Of a stretch of DNA of 64,000 nucleotides, positions 16,544-25,449 are shown one piece after another. The translations under genes were made by a program, and so were the position numbers. The notes beneath the pieces are model-generated. The model searched no databases and was not told the origin of the DNA. It saw only the letters and a list, made by a program, of their open reading frames with translations. Numbering within the stretch: the stretch's first letter is position 1; each line of letters starts with the position of its first letter. Source of the DNA: Salinicola sp. GTDB lineage: Bacteria > Pseudomonadota > Gammaproteobacteria > Pseudomonadales > Halomonadaceae. The stretch is taken from positions 1 to 64,000 of the forward strand of contig NZNW01000133.1 in NCBI GenBank assembly GCA_002695065.1, given 5' to 3'.

Positions 16544-17254
16544 ATGGATTTCGTAGACAAGCGTGTTCTGGTCGTTGGGGGAAGCCGTGGTATTGGCGCC
16601 GCCATCGTGGCTCTCTTTGCCGATAGCGGGGCGCGTGTGCGTTTTACCTATTCCGGCTCGCAGGAAGCGGCGCAAAGCCTGGCGACGAAGACCGGGGCGA
16701 CAGCGGTCCAGACCGATGCGGCCGACCGCGACGCGATGATGGCGACCGTGCGTGAAGCGGGGCCTCTGGACATCATGATCTTCAACGCCGGCGTACTGGT
16801 AGCGGGTGACCCCCTGACGCTGGATCCGGATGCGGTCGATCACCTGATCGACGTCAATGTGCGCGCGCCGTACCACGCATCAGTGGAGGCCGCACGGGCC
16901 ATGAAGGAAGGCGGGCGCATCATCGTGATCGGGTCGGTCAACGGCGACCGAATGCCGTTTCCGGGACTGGCCGCCTATGCGCTGAGCAAGTCGGCGCTGC
17001 AGGGCATGGCTCGCGGGCTGGCCCGGGATCTTGGGCCGCGCGGCATCACGATCAATGTCGTGCAGCCAGGGCCAACGGATACCGACATGAATCCCGCCGA
17101 CGGCGAACTTGCCGAGCAGATGCACAGCGTCATGGCGATCAAGCGTCACGGCACCGCCCAGGACGTGGCCCATCTGACCGCCTATCTGGCCGGGCCGCAC
17201 GCTAGCGGTATCACCGGTGCCATGCACACGATCGATGGCGGCTTCGGCGCCTGA
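16544..17254 (+). CDS. bdcA: Short-chain dehydrogenase, BdcA-like (cyclic-di-GMP-binding biofilm dispersal type)
   Basis: This 236-residue Rossmann protein has GGSRGIGAA near residue 10, NAG, and the YALSK active-site Tyr/Lys. Segments such as IGSVNGDRMP, YHASVEAAR, LVVGGSRGIG and TGAMHTIDGGFGA match E. coli BdcA closely as I remember it. BdcA binds cyclic-di-GMP and promotes biofilm dispersal, and it keeps the reductase fold. ATG 16544 follows CGAGGTG by a suitable distance. Downstream genes for an EthD-like protein and a hydrolase are close, so it may lead an operon. Confidence 0.85.
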   Translation: MDFVDKRVLVVGGSRGIGAAIVALFADSGARVRFTYSGSQEAAQSLATKTGATAVQTDAADRDAMMATVREAGPLDIMIFNAGVLVAGDPLTLDPDAVDHLIDVNVRAPYHASVEAARAMKEGGRIIVIGSVNGDRMPFPGLAAYALSKSALQGMARGLARDLGPRGITINVVQPGPTDTDMNPADGELAEQMHSVMAIKRHGTAQDVAHLTAYLAGPHASGITGAMHTIDGGFGA

Positions 17255-17283
17255 GCCGTGCACGATCGGCAAGGAGAGTCTGC

Positions 17284-17607
17284 ATGACAGCTACGCCAAG
17301 AGAGACAGCCGTCACGGTCTATGTGACCTATCAGGGGGCAACCGGGAGCCGTTTCGACCGCACTTATTACGTTGACCAGCATCTGCCGCTGGTGATGCAG
17401 GCTTGGCGGCAATACGGACTGGAGAGCGTCAATGCCTTTTTTCCGGCCGTCGAGCAGCCGGGGACGATCGCGATCTGTGAGTGCCGCTTTCGTGACGAGG
17501 CGGCGATGCAGGCCGCCTTCGCCTCTCCGGAAGTGCCAAGGGTCATGGCGGATGTCGTGAATTTCACCGAGATCGAGCCGCATCGAGTCCGAGCCATCCC
17601 GCTGTGA
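17284..17607 (+). CDS. EthD-family small protein
   Basis: This 107-residue protein shows the EthD ferredoxin-like pattern: a strand VTVYVTYQG, then FDRTYYVDQHLPLVM with the family H-x-P-L, and ending ...EVPRVMADVVNFT. EthD proteins accompany oxidative degradation of ethers and other small compounds, but the exact chemistry is often unknown. It lies 29 bases after bdcA with a GGAGAG ribosome site, and the following hydrolase starts 11 bases after its stop. A paralogue is encoded at 20643-20945. Confidence 0.75.
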   Translation: MTATPRETAVTVYVTYQGATGSRFDRTYYVDQHLPLVMQAWRQYGLESVNAFFPAVEQPGTIAICECRFRDEAAMQAAFASPEVPRVMADVVNFTEIEPHRVRAIPL

Positions 17608-17618
17608 AGGAAACGTGT

Positions 17619-18638
17619 ATGAGCAAGCCCGAAGCAACGCCGGCCTATGCGCCCTGGGAAACCACCCCCGCGCGGACCGTCCGGCGCGGACATTTCTGGC
17701 TGCCTGGCGACCGTGTGAGCTTGGCCGGTAACACTTATCAATCCGGTCCCATGTTCGTGGAGTGGGAGGCGCCGGACCAGGTAACACAGTCCTGGCCGAT
17801 CATATTGATGCATGGCGGGGGCTTTCAGGGGACCGAGTGGTTCGACACGCCGGACGGCCGCCCGGGTTGGAAGCAGCGACTGGTGGAGGCGGGTTATGCC
17901 GTGCTCGTCGTCGACCGGCCCGGGCACGGTCGCTCTCCCTTCCATGTCGAGACGCTAGGTGACATGGGGCCGCCATTTTCCTACGAAGGGGGGCGCCAGA
18001 TCTATTTTCCGGGTGACGATGAACGACACACGCAGTGGCCGTTCGCCCCCGATGATGACGCAGCGATGGATGAGTTCATTGCCGGTTACGGTCCGCTGCC
18101 CGCCGATCTCGAGGCCTCTCAGACCCTGGATGCGGATCGCATGGCGGCGCTGCTGGACCGGATTGGCCCGGCAATCCTTGTCACGCATTCCGCGTCCGGC
18201 CCGGATGGCTGGCTGGTGGCCGATCGTCGGCCACAACTGGTCAAGGCGATCGTGGCCATAGAACCGATGGGCCCCCCGTTTGCGGAGATACCCAACATTG
18301 GAGCCATGACGTGGGGACCTACTGCGGCACCGCTGCTCTTCAAGCCGGCGGTGAGTCATCCCGACGAGGTCAAGCATGCCGAACCCGGTACTCTGAAACT
18401 GCCTTCGCTTGCCGGATTGCCGATCTTGATCGTGACGGCGGAAGCCTCGGCATTTGCCAAGGCGAGCCCGCCGACCGCTGCATTCCTCAATACGGCAGGA
18501 GGCTCGGCGGAGCTTTTGCATCTGCCGGACCACGGTATTCACGGTAATGGTCACGGTCTGATCTACGAAAAAAATTCGGACGCGGCACTGGCGCCGGTTC
18601 TGGCATGGCTGGCGCAGCGCTCGCCAGTGTCGAGATAA
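17619..18638 (+). CDS. Alpha/beta hydrolase
   Basis: The protein has 339 residues from ATG 17619, preceded by GAAGGAAA; a GTG at 17604 overlapping the previous stop is less likely. Alpha/beta-hydrolase signatures are the oxyanion segment HGGGFQGTEW, DRPGHGRS, nucleophile serine in THSASG, and catalytic histidine in HGIHGNGH. No signal peptide is seen. It is probably an esterase-like enzyme acting in the same small pathway as the adjoining reductases and EthD proteins. The substrate cannot be read from sequence. Confidence 0.8.
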   Translation: MSKPEATPAYAPWETTPARTVRRGHFWLPGDRVSLAGNTYQSGPMFVEWEAPDQVTQSWPIILMHGGGFQGTEWFDTPDGRPGWKQRLVEAGYAVLVVDRPGHGRSPFHVETLGDMGPPFSYEGGRQIYFPGDDERHTQWPFAPDDDAAMDEFIAGYGPLPADLEASQTLDADRMAALLDRIGPAILVTHSASGPDGWLVADRRPQLVKAIVAIEPMGPPFAEIPNIGAMTWGPTAAPLLFKPAVSHPDEVKHAEPGTLKLPSLAGLPILIVTAEASAFAKASPPTAAFLNTAGGSAELLHLPDHGIHGNGHGLIYEKNSDAALAPVLAWLAQRSPVSR

Positions 18639-18695
18639 CGTCGAAGTACCACGACCAACTGCACAGATTCTGCACAAGATACTGAGGAGAGTGCC

Positions 18696-19526
18696 ATGAA
18701 CAAGACTTGGCTCATCACCGGCTGCTCCAGCGGTCTGGGGAGGCATATCGCCCAGGCCGCTGCCGCGCGAGGCGATAACGTGGTCGCCACCGCCCGCAAC
18801 CCGGACACGCTACGCGATCTCGCCGATCGCTTTCCGGATCATGTGCGGGCCGTTCGACTCGATGTTACCGAGCCGAGCTCGGTGGCTGCCGCCATTGCGC
18901 TTTCGGAGCGTGAGTTCGGTGGAATCGATGTGCTGGTCAACAACGCGGGGTATGGCTTCATCGGCGCGGTCGAAGAGGCGGAGCCGGACGAGTACCGCCC
19001 CATGTTCGAGGTGAACGTGTTCGGTTTGATCGAGACGACACGGATGGCGCTGCCAGTCCTGCGTCGGAGAACCGGGGCGCGTATCGTCAACCTGTCGTCG
19101 GGCGCAGGCCTCTCTGGTGGCGCGGGCTCCGGTTACTACAGCGCTACCAAATTCGCGGTGGAGGGGTTCTCGGAAGCGCTGGCCAAGGAAGTCGGACCGT
19201 TGGGCATTCAAGTGATCATCGTGGAGCCTGGTCCGTTTCGTACCGAGTTCCTGGGACGATCCATCGCGACGGCTGCCAGGGAGATCGATGCCTACGCCGA
19301 GACGGCGGGCCAGCGGCGTGCCTATCGAGATAGCAATGATGGCAAGCAGGCTGGAGACCCCGAGAAAGCCACGGCGGTGATCCTGCAGGCCGTCGACGCT
19401 AGGCATCCGCCACTCCATCTGCCGCTGGGCCCGGTCGCCTACGGGATCGCCGAGCGCAAGTTCGATGCCTTTCGCTCCGACATGGAAGCCTGGCGGGAGA
19501 TGGCATTTCATACCGATTTCGACTGA
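18696..19526 (+). CDS. Short-chain dehydrogenase/reductase
   Basis: This 276-residue classical SDR has TGCSSGLGRHIA, NNAG, LSSGAG and YYSATKFAVEGF (Tyr/Lys). NADP preference is suggested by the basic residue in ATARNPDTL. A GAGGAG site precedes the ATG. It is one of three SDRs in this cluster but only distantly like the BdcA and 21225 proteins, so it is not a recent duplicate. It probably oxidises or reduces a carbonyl or alcohol metabolite handled by the cluster. Confidence 0.82.
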   Translation: MNKTWLITGCSSGLGRHIAQAAAARGDNVVATARNPDTLRDLADRFPDHVRAVRLDVTEPSSVAAAIALSEREFGGIDVLVNNAGYGFIGAVEEAEPDEYRPMFEVNVFGLIETTRMALPVLRRRTGARIVNLSSGAGLSGGAGSGYYSATKFAVEGFSEALAKEVGPLGIQVIIVEPGPFRTEFLGRSIATAAREIDAYAETAGQRRAYRDSNDGKQAGDPEKATAVILQAVDARHPPLHLPLGPVAYGIAERKFDAFRSDMEAWREMAFHTDFD

Positions 19527-19540
19527 GCGGCATTTTTTTC

Positions 19541-19582
19541 GACATCAATAGAAGGCTGGCTTTGACATCAATAGCAGGCTGG
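19541..19582 (+). repeat. Two direct copies of GACATCAATAG(A/C)AGGCTGG
   Basis: Copies at 19541-19559 and 19564-19582 differ at one base. They lie between the SDR stop and the next start, where they could bind a regulator or be a local duplication. Confidence 0.6.
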
Positions 19583-19615
19583 TGGCGAAAACCGTCAGAC
19601 AACAGGAGTAGGGCA

Positions 19616-20470
19616 ATGGATATTGGCGTTATTGGATTAGGGGCGATGGGACGCGCCATGGCGAGCAATCTCGTTGCGGCCGGGCACACGGTCAAGGCCT
19701 GGAACCGTTCCGGTGGCGAGCTCGATGGCGTGACCATGGTGGCTTCGCCGCGGGAGGCGTTCCAGGGGGATGCGGTGCTGACCATGCTCCCCGACGATGC
19801 GGCGATTCGGGAGGCGCTGCTGGAAGACGGTGTTCTGGAGCATGCCGCAGCAGGCACCGTGCATATCGTGGCCTCGACCATCTCGTTGGCATTTTCGCAC
19901 GAGCTGGTGGCCCTGCATGCCAACGCCGGGGTGGATTACGTCGCGGCGCCGGTGCTGGGCAGGCCGGATGTCGCTGCCAAGGGTGAACTCAACATTCTGG
20001 CCGGGGGGAGCGCCGCGGCGGTTGATCGGGTGCAGCCGGTGTTCGAGGCCATTGGCAAGCAGGTATGGCTCATGGGCGACAGGCCGCCCGCTGCCAACGC
20101 GGCCAAGATCGCCTGCAACATGATGATCGCCATGGCGATCGAGGCGATGGCGGAAGCGGTCTCGCTGACCGAGGGCAACGGCGTGGAGCGTGAACGCTTC
20201 TTCGAGTTGATCCTGGGCACGTTGTTCGGCAGTCGCTCCTATCAGGTCTACTCGGCCAATATCGCGAATGGCGACTACGAGCCGGGATTCAAGGCGACTC
20301 TAGGCCTCAAGGATCTGCGCCTGGCCAGTGAAGCCGCCGAAGAAACCGAAGGTTCGCTACCGATGCTGGCAGCGGTCTATCAAAGAATGTCCGAAACGAT
20401 CGACGCCGGTCTCGGTGATCGCGACTGGTCGGTGATGGCGGACTATACGATCCAGTCCACAAAGCGCTGA
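19616..20470 (+). CDS. NAD(P)-dependent beta-hydroxyacid dehydrogenase family protein
   Basis: The 284-residue protein starts with the Rossmann motif MDIGVIGLGAMG and then NLVAAGHTVKAWNR. The 3-hydroxyisobutyrate dehydrogenase/GLYR family substrate loop VAAPVLGRPD and catalytic lysine region NAAKIACN follow. ATG 19616 follows AGGAG. Enzymes of this family oxidise beta-hydroxyacids or reduce succinic semialdehyde or glyoxylate. Alternatively it is an imine-reductase-like member. It lies in the same orientation as the SDR cluster, suggesting common regulation. Confidence 0.82.
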   Translation: MDIGVIGLGAMGRAMASNLVAAGHTVKAWNRSGGELDGVTMVASPREAFQGDAVLTMLPDDAAIREALLEDGVLEHAAAGTVHIVASTISLAFSHELVALHANAGVDYVAAPVLGRPDVAAKGELNILAGGSAAAVDRVQPVFEAIGKQVWLMGDRPPAANAAKIACNMMIAMAIEAMAEAVSLTEGNGVERERFFELILGTLFGSRSYQVYSANIANGDYEPGFKATLGLKDLRLASEAAEETEGSLPMLAAVYQRMSETIDAGLGDRDWSVMADYTIQSTKR

Positions 20471-20642
20471 ATCGATATTGACACGGCTGGAGCCTGAAAG
20501 GTCGTGGCATGGGCCAAATCATTTACCGGAAAGTAGGGTAGGCCATCAGCGACAGGGTTCGCACGCTCACTCATTCCTGGCGTCGTCATCCTTGTCCCAG
20601 GAAAGCTGAACTGCATGAAAACGAGCAATGGAAACGATACTC

Positions 20643-20945
20643 ATGACCAAAATGATGGTTGTTTGTGTTGGTGACGAAAATACGAGATTCGATCGCGAAT
20701 ATTACGCTACCCAGCATCTTGCACTGGCGATGGAGTGCTGGGGGCAATATGGCCTCGAGGCCGCGGAAGCCTTTTATCCCGCTGGCAACGGGGATGGCTG
20801 GCTTTCCATCGGGGTCTATCGCTTTCGGGAAGCCAGCGATATTGATGTGGCACTGGCCTCGCCAGAAACCGAGCTAGTCATGGCCGATGTCAAGAAATTC
20901 ACGGACGCGACAGTCGTGATGAGAAGCCTTTTTTCTCCACTGTGA
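20643..20945 (+). CDS. EthD-family small protein (second copy)
   Basis: This 100-residue protein has the same architecture as the protein at 17284: strand KMMVVCVGDEN, FDREYYATQHLALAMECW, VYRFREAS and ASPETELVMADVKKFTDA. The first H-x-P-L is changed to HLAL. ATG 20643 is chosen over ATG 20628 because a GGAAACG stands before it. Two diverged EthD paralogues within 3.5 kb suggest that the cluster handles two related reactions. Confidence 0.72.
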   Translation: MTKMMVVCVGDENTRFDREYYATQHLALAMECWGQYGLEAAEAFYPAGNGDGWLSIGVYRFREASDIDVALASPETELVMADVKKFTDATVVMRSLFSPL

Positions 20946-21224
20946 CCCTTTTCAACTCACTAGTCGAGAATGGTGGGTTGTGGCCTTTCCGGTTTATCTC
21001 CTCCGCTGGGTGTCCAGCCGTGCCCTGTTGTTCTTAGACCATCGGGCCTGAGACTAAACACGGCCTTAAGTGATTCAAAATGATAAGCAGGTTTGCCCGT
21101 GAGTCTGGGAATTTCATGATTATCGCGTGGGATGAAAGTGAAAGAGTGGGTCCAATGAAGCGATTTTTATTGGACGACTAAGTTTGACTACAGCCCGGCA
21201 GGGCCATGCATAGGAAGTCATGAA

Positions 21225-21968
21225 ATGACCAACCCTTTGAAGAACAAGGTGGCGATCGTCACTGGCGGATCCCGCGGCATCGGTGCCGCTATTGTTCGAC
21301 GTTTGGCTGCGGATGGCGCGACGGTGGTGCTGACTTACCATGCCTCTCCCGGCAAGGCCGAAACACTGGTCTCGGAAGTTCTGGCGTCGGGCGGGAAGGC
21401 GAAGGCGATCCAAGCTGACGCAGGTAATCCGGATCAGGTCAGAGCAGCGGTCAATGACGTGTTCGAAGCCTTTGGCAAGATCGATATTCTAGTGAACAAT
21501 GCTGGCATTCTCGTTCTGGGAAATCCTGGAGAAGTGACATCCGAGGATTATCAGAGAATGCTGGCTGTCAACGTCACTGGCATGGTCGCTGCCACCGAGG
21601 AAGCGTTGAAGCATATGGGGCAAGGGGGGCGCATTGTTCATATCGGTAGTAATGTCACTCAATATGTCGGGTTTGGCACTATTTCACTTTACACCCTGAC
21701 CAAGGGCGCCGTATCTGGCTACACGAGAGGGTTGGTGCGTGATCTGGGGCCGCGTGGCATCACGGTCAACACGGTTCAACCTGGCCCAGTGGAGACCGAC
21801 ATGAATCCCATAGATGGCCCCGTGGCCGAGGTGATGCTTCCCCGGTTGGCGGTTGGACGCTATGGCCAGGGTAAAGACATTGCCGGCGCAGTGGCTTACC
21901 TGGTGAGTCACGAGGCGGACTTCGTCACGGGCGCCGAGTTGTTGGTGGATGGCGGTTTTTCCGCCTAG
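21225..21968 (+). CDS. SDR-family oxidoreductase (3-oxoacyl-reductase-like)
   Basis: The 247-residue protein has TGGSRGIGAAIV, NNAGILVLG, IGSNVT and YTLTKGAVSGY, then LGPRGITVNTVQPGPVETDMNP. It shares the DLGPRGIT-PGP-TDMNP region with the BdcA-like protein, so the two are paralogues of one SDR subgroup. Start at 21225 is preceded by AGGAAG. Its position after a 279-bp spacer suggests its own promoter. Function is limited to NAD(P)-linked alcohol/ketone conversion. Confidence 0.82.
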   Translation: MTNPLKNKVAIVTGGSRGIGAAIVRRLAADGATVVLTYHASPGKAETLVSEVLASGGKAKAIQADAGNPDQVRAAVNDVFEAFGKIDILVNNAGILVLGNPGEVTSEDYQRMLAVNVTGMVAATEEALKHMGQGGRIVHIGSNVTQYVGFGTISLYTLTKGAVSGYTRGLVRDLGPRGITVNTVQPGPVETDMNPIDGPVAEVMLPRLAVGRYGQGKDIAGAVAYLVSHEADFVTGAELLVDGGFSA

Positions 21969-22083
21969 TCCATGATGAGAGGCTTCCTCGTGAGATTTAG
22001 CCTCTTATGTTTGTACAACTGGAACTTCAGCCTGGTCATTGGGCTGATGATGATCCCTCCTATTGAATCTACCCCGCATCTTG

Positions 22084-22349
22084 TCAGATTGGCGAATTCC
22101 ACACGTCGAGGCTGATCAGCCAGCCATCATCTTGCTCCCAAGCGAATACGTTCTCGACGGATATTACCGTTGGATATTCGGCGACATCGCTTGATTGATA
22201 GCGTCCGATGAACCGCTCACATCGCGGCATGATAGGTCCAGGAATATTTTGCATGGATCACCCATGCTTTGTGCATGGCGCAAGAGGGTATGGAAACGGT
22301 GGGTCGAGAAGAGCGCCGAGTCTACGACGATGATCTTTTTGCCTTCCAT
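22084..22349 (-). pseudogene. Remnant of an unrecognised gene (frameshifted)
   Basis: On the minus strand, MEGKKIIVVDSALFSTHRFH begins at 22349 and loses its frame near 22230. A second frame then runs RFIGRYQSSDVAEYP...WLISLDVWNSPI to a stop at 22084. The second segment (48 codons) has protein-like composition and a natural end. Together they look like the C-terminal part of a gene broken by a frameshift just downstream of the MFS gene. I do not recognise the family. The rest of the spacer 21969-22083 shows nothing. Confidence 0.4.
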
Positions 22350-22393
22350 GGCGAGGCGTTCCCGGAGCTCTTGGTCGAAAGGGCAGCTTGCTG

Positions 22394-23851
22394 CTATGCC
22401 CCAGCTACCCGGCCATCGGCGGGTGGCACGATGCTGGGGCGCCGGGCAAGTGTGACGCTCAGACCCGACCCGACGGCGAGACACAAAGCGATGCATAGCA
22501 TTGATACGACGAAAGCGTGGGTGATGGCTGACGGATCATCCTGGAGGCCGAGAAGGGAATAGAAAATGCCACCAATGATCGCGACGCTCAGCGCGGCGCT
22601 GACTTGCAGCGTTGACGTGGCGATGCCTGCGATCATGCCTGAAAATGCCGGTGCGACTCGACTCGTCACCATCCGCATCAAGGTGGGCAGCGCAAGTCCC
22701 TGGCCAAATCCAATCGTGAAGAGCAGGCCCGCGAGCGGCACGAATGCCAACGGCATGCCCAGCGGCGTCGTGGCGACCAGCCAGACCAGGCAGAGGAAGC
22801 CGCCGGCTTCAAGCGCCATGCCAATGGCATTGACGTAGACGCCAACGACGCGCGTGCCCAGTGGGGCTGCCAGCGGTCCCAGTAGAAATCCCGCTCCGAA
22901 CGGCAGGAAGATCAGGCCCGCACTGAGGGCATTCAGATGCAAGGCGCCCTGCAGGAACACCGAGAAGAGAAGGAAGAACGCAGCAATCGTGTAGAACAAC
23001 AGCGCGATCAAGAGTGCCCGTCCCAGGCCCGGCGCTTTTAGCGCGGCAGGAGACAGCAGTGGAGCGCGCCCCGTACTGGCAAGCCTGCTTTCATAACGCC
23101 AGAAGTACCACGCCAACGGCGGCACTGCGCCGAGCGATAGCCAGGACCACAGGGGCCACCCCGCTTCACGTCCCTCGATGAGCGGTATGATCAGCGCGCC
23201 GAGGGTGGCCATCGACAGCACTGTGCCGCCGATGTCCAATCTACGGGCGTGCCGGAGACGCGTATCCTTGAGGAGAGGGATCCCGAACAGCGCGACCAGA
23301 ATTGCCAGCGGCAGATTGATCAGGAAGATCGCCCGCCATCCCAGCCCTAGCAGGTCCAACGAAATCAAGATGCCCCCGAGAGCCTGTCCGATGGTGGCGG
23401 CCAGGCCGAACACGGCGCCATAGAGACTGAGTGCCAGCGGCTTCTCTGTTTCTGGAAAGATCACCTGAATCGAAGCCAGGGCTTGCGGTGCCATGATGGC
23501 CGCCGTCACGCCCTGCAGTATGCGCCCGATGATGAGAGCCCAGGGCGACCATGCGATACCGCATAGCGCCGAGGCGACCGCAAAACCGATCAATCCGCAA
23601 AGGAACACCCTGCCGCGCCCAAACAGGTCCCCCAGGCGGCCGCCGGTAATCAGTGTCACGGCATAAATCGCGGCATAAGCCGAAATGACCAGTTGCTGGG
23701 ACGAAGGCGAGGCGCCCAGGTCCTCGCGAATCGAGGGAAGTGCGACATTGACGATGAAGAAATCGAGCGGCGGCAGAAAGGTGCCGACAAGCAGGATCGC
23801 AAACATTGCCCAGCGGCGTGGTGCGGGAGGCGTCTTGGTATCAAGTGTCAT
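22394..23851 (-). CDS. MFS drug exporter, DHA2-like (14 TM)
   Basis: This 485-residue protein has about 14 membrane segments. It carries the DHA2/QacA-type start LLVGTFLPPLDFFIVNVALP and motif A GGRLGDLFGRGR between TM2 and TM3. Proteins of this group pump out drugs or organic compounds using the proton gradient. Immediately upstream is the palindrome AGGAACC/GGTTCCT (23868-23885), and a TetR gene in the same orientation follows upstream. Control by that TetR protein is likely. Confidence 0.88.
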   Translation of the reverse strand: MTLDTKTPPAPRRWAMFAILLVGTFLPPLDFFIVNVALPSIREDLGASPSSQQLVISAYAAIYAVTLITGGRLGDLFGRGRVFLCGLIGFAVASALCGIAWSPWALIIGRILQGVTAAIMAPQALASIQVIFPETEKPLALSLYGAVFGLAATIGQALGGILISLDLLGLGWRAIFLINLPLAILVALFGIPLLKDTRLRHARRLDIGGTVLSMATLGALIIPLIEGREAGWPLWSWLSLGAVPPLAWYFWRYESRLASTGRAPLLSPAALKAPGLGRALLIALLFYTIAAFFLLFSVFLQGALHLNALSAGLIFLPFGAGFLLGPLAAPLGTRVVGVYVNAIGMALEAGGFLCLVWLVATTPLGMPLAFVPLAGLLFTIGFGQGLALPTLMRMVTSRVAPAFSGMIAGIATSTLQVSAALSVAIIGGIFYSLLGLQDDPSAITHAFVVSMLCIALCLAVGSGLSVTLARRPSIVPPADGRVAGA

Positions 23852-23867
23852 GAGATAGCCCTTTTTA

Positions 23868-23885
23868 AGGAACCGATTGGTTCCT
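23868..23885. promoter_or_regulatory. Putative TetR operator at the exporter promoter
   Basis: 7-bp arms AGGAACC and GGTTCCT flank a 4-base centre, 17 bases before the MFS start. A matching site (GAACCG/CGGTTC) lies before the tetR gene. Confidence 0.65.
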
Positions 23886-23897
23886 AAATGGATAAAT

Positions 23898-24500
23898 TTA
23901 ATTCCGCTCGAGCATCAGCATCGCGCTATCGACCAGCGCGACCATGTCCGCCTCGAGCCCACCGGTTTTTCCCAGCACGCGCATGCCCTGGATCTGGCAG
24001 ACCAGAAAGCGTGCCATGGCCTGCTCATCCCCTTCGGCGATTTCGCCGTTTGCCTGCCCACGCACGATCGCGCCGGCATAGAGTTGCTGTATGCGACGAA
24101 ACATCTGTGCAGCGCGTTCCGCGAGCGCCGGGTCGTGGGCCGCCATCTCGACTGCGATGGCCACAACGAGGCAGCCACGCCGGCCCGCCTCGCCCGAGGA
24201 GAGGCGGGCGTAGCGCAGCAGCGAAGCACGAATAGCCTCTTTGACCGTACCGGGCTGCGACAAGAGGTCTGCGGTGGCCCTGAGTCCCTCTGCCATGTAT
24301 AGGTCGAGCGCCGCGAGCAGCAGCTTTTTCTTATCGCCGAATGCCTTGTAAAGGCTGCCCCGCGACAGTCCCGTGCCTTCGATCAGGTCGGGTAGGGATG
24401 TCCCTTCGTATCCATGGTCCCAGAACACATTCATGGCGTCGCGTGCAGCAACGTCCAGGTCGAACTCTCGGGGACGCCCGAGACCAGCGTGAATTGCCAT
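23898..24500 (-). CDS. TetR-family repressor of the adjacent exporter
   Basis: This 200-residue protein has the TetR helix-turn-helix GTSLPDLIEGTGLSRGSLYKAFGDKKKLL (about 33-61) after GRPREF, with a conserved C-terminal part including GRRGCLVV. It lies directly upstream of the MFS gene on the same strand. Each of the two genes is preceded by a GGAACCG-type palindrome, so autoregulation and exporter control by one repressor are expected. The ligand is unknown. Confidence 0.87.
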   Translation of the reverse strand: MAIHAGLGRPREFDLDVAARDAMNVFWDHGYEGTSLPDLIEGTGLSRGSLYKAFGDKKKLLLAALDLYMAEGLRATADLLSQPGTVKEAIRASLLRYARLSSGEAGRRGCLVVAIAVEMAAHDPALAERAAQMFRRIQQLYAGAIVRGQANGEIAEGDEQAMARFLVCQIQGMRVLGKTGGLEADMVALVDSAMLMLERN

Positions 24501-24529
24501 CGATGTCTTTTCCTGTCGAGTCTATATGA

Positions 24530-24543
24530 GAACCGTTCGGTTC
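24530..24543. promoter_or_regulatory. Putative TetR operator before tetR
   Basis: Arms GAACCG and CGGTTC with a 2-base centre lie 30 bases before the tetR start. They match the half-sites of the palindrome before the MFS gene. Confidence 0.6.
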
Positions 24544-24929
24544 CTATATTAGTCTTCGCTCGCGACTGGGGCAAGCTCTCAGTGTCGTGACCACGAGTAG
24601 TCTGGTGGAAGTGCTCTTCGACGGAACTTGGCGTGCCTGATGGAGGTGCAGACAAGGGCGACCGGCTCTGGAGCCTGAACTGCTGCATCGGGGATCTGGC
24701 CAGGTGAGCAGGGGCTCCGGCGGAAGGTGGAACGGTCTGCGAAAATCGAGCAGCGGCGTTGACTGCCTACCATTCGGAAGGTAGGCTATCTCGCCAATGA
24801 AGAATGCCTTCACGATTTGATCTTCTGACCCATAAGGCTTGCATTCCAGGCGGCATCTTGGGAAGCGCTAGTCTTTGCCAGAAGCGTCGTTGAAATCTCT
24901 GGTAGAAGCGCCTTTGAAGAGGGAGCGTT
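24544..24929. other. Spacer with an inverted repeat GCCTACC/GGTAGGC
   Basis: No gene is supported in this stretch. One inverted repeat with 7-bp arms and an 8-base centre lies at 24765-24786. Its arms and spacing resemble the GTCTACC/GGTAGAC site at 28442-28463. Confidence 0.5.
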
Positions 24930-25250
24930 ATGAAAGAACGCGACGTTGCCGCTCAATTGGCATCGTGTCGAAAGACGATCGATAATGTTGATGCGGCTTT
25001 GGTTTATATTCTTGCTGAGCGTTTTCGGTGTACCAATGAAATCGGCATGTTGAAAGCCGAGCATGATTTTCCTCCGGTGGATGAAGAGAGGGAGAAGTCG
25101 CAATATGCTCGCCTGAGAACACTTGCGGATGACGCCGAACTCGATCAAGTTTTTATTGAGAGATTAATGAGGCTGATCATTGACGAGGCTGTGCGACGGC
25201 ATGGACAGATCGCTGCTGACCATTTAGCCAAGAACGGTTCGGCTACGTAG
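24930..25250 (+). CDS. Chorismate mutase, AroQ type (cytosolic)
   Basis: This 106-residue all-helical protein follows the AroQ pattern: DAALVYILAERFRCTNEIGMLKAEH (helix 1 with catalytic Arg/Lys), VDEEREKSQYARLRTLA, then ERLMRLIIDEAVRRHG. It would convert chorismate to prephenate for phenylalanine and tyrosine. There is no signal peptide. ATG 24930 follows GGGAGCG. It is a stand-alone enzyme, not fused to a dehydratase. A second, exported chorismate mutase gene lies 1.6 kb away. Confidence 0.85.
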   Translation: MKERDVAAQLASCRKTIDNVDAALVYILAERFRCTNEIGMLKAEHDFPPVDEEREKSQYARLRTLADDAELDQVFIERLMRLIIDEAVRRHGQIAADHLAKNGSAT

Positions 25251-25449
25251 GGATAGACGGGGGACGGTCAGTACTCCCCGGTAATGGGGATCGCTACGCT
25301 GTTTCAGCTGTATGGCCGCATTACGTGGCGTTACTCAGGAGCCACTCTCTGCCCAAGCTTTAGAGTTTATCTTTCGACGACTAAAAAAATGACACCAGCA
25401 CGATTTGCGGACAGGCTGGTTGAAAATAGTCATATAATGGAGTGGTCGT

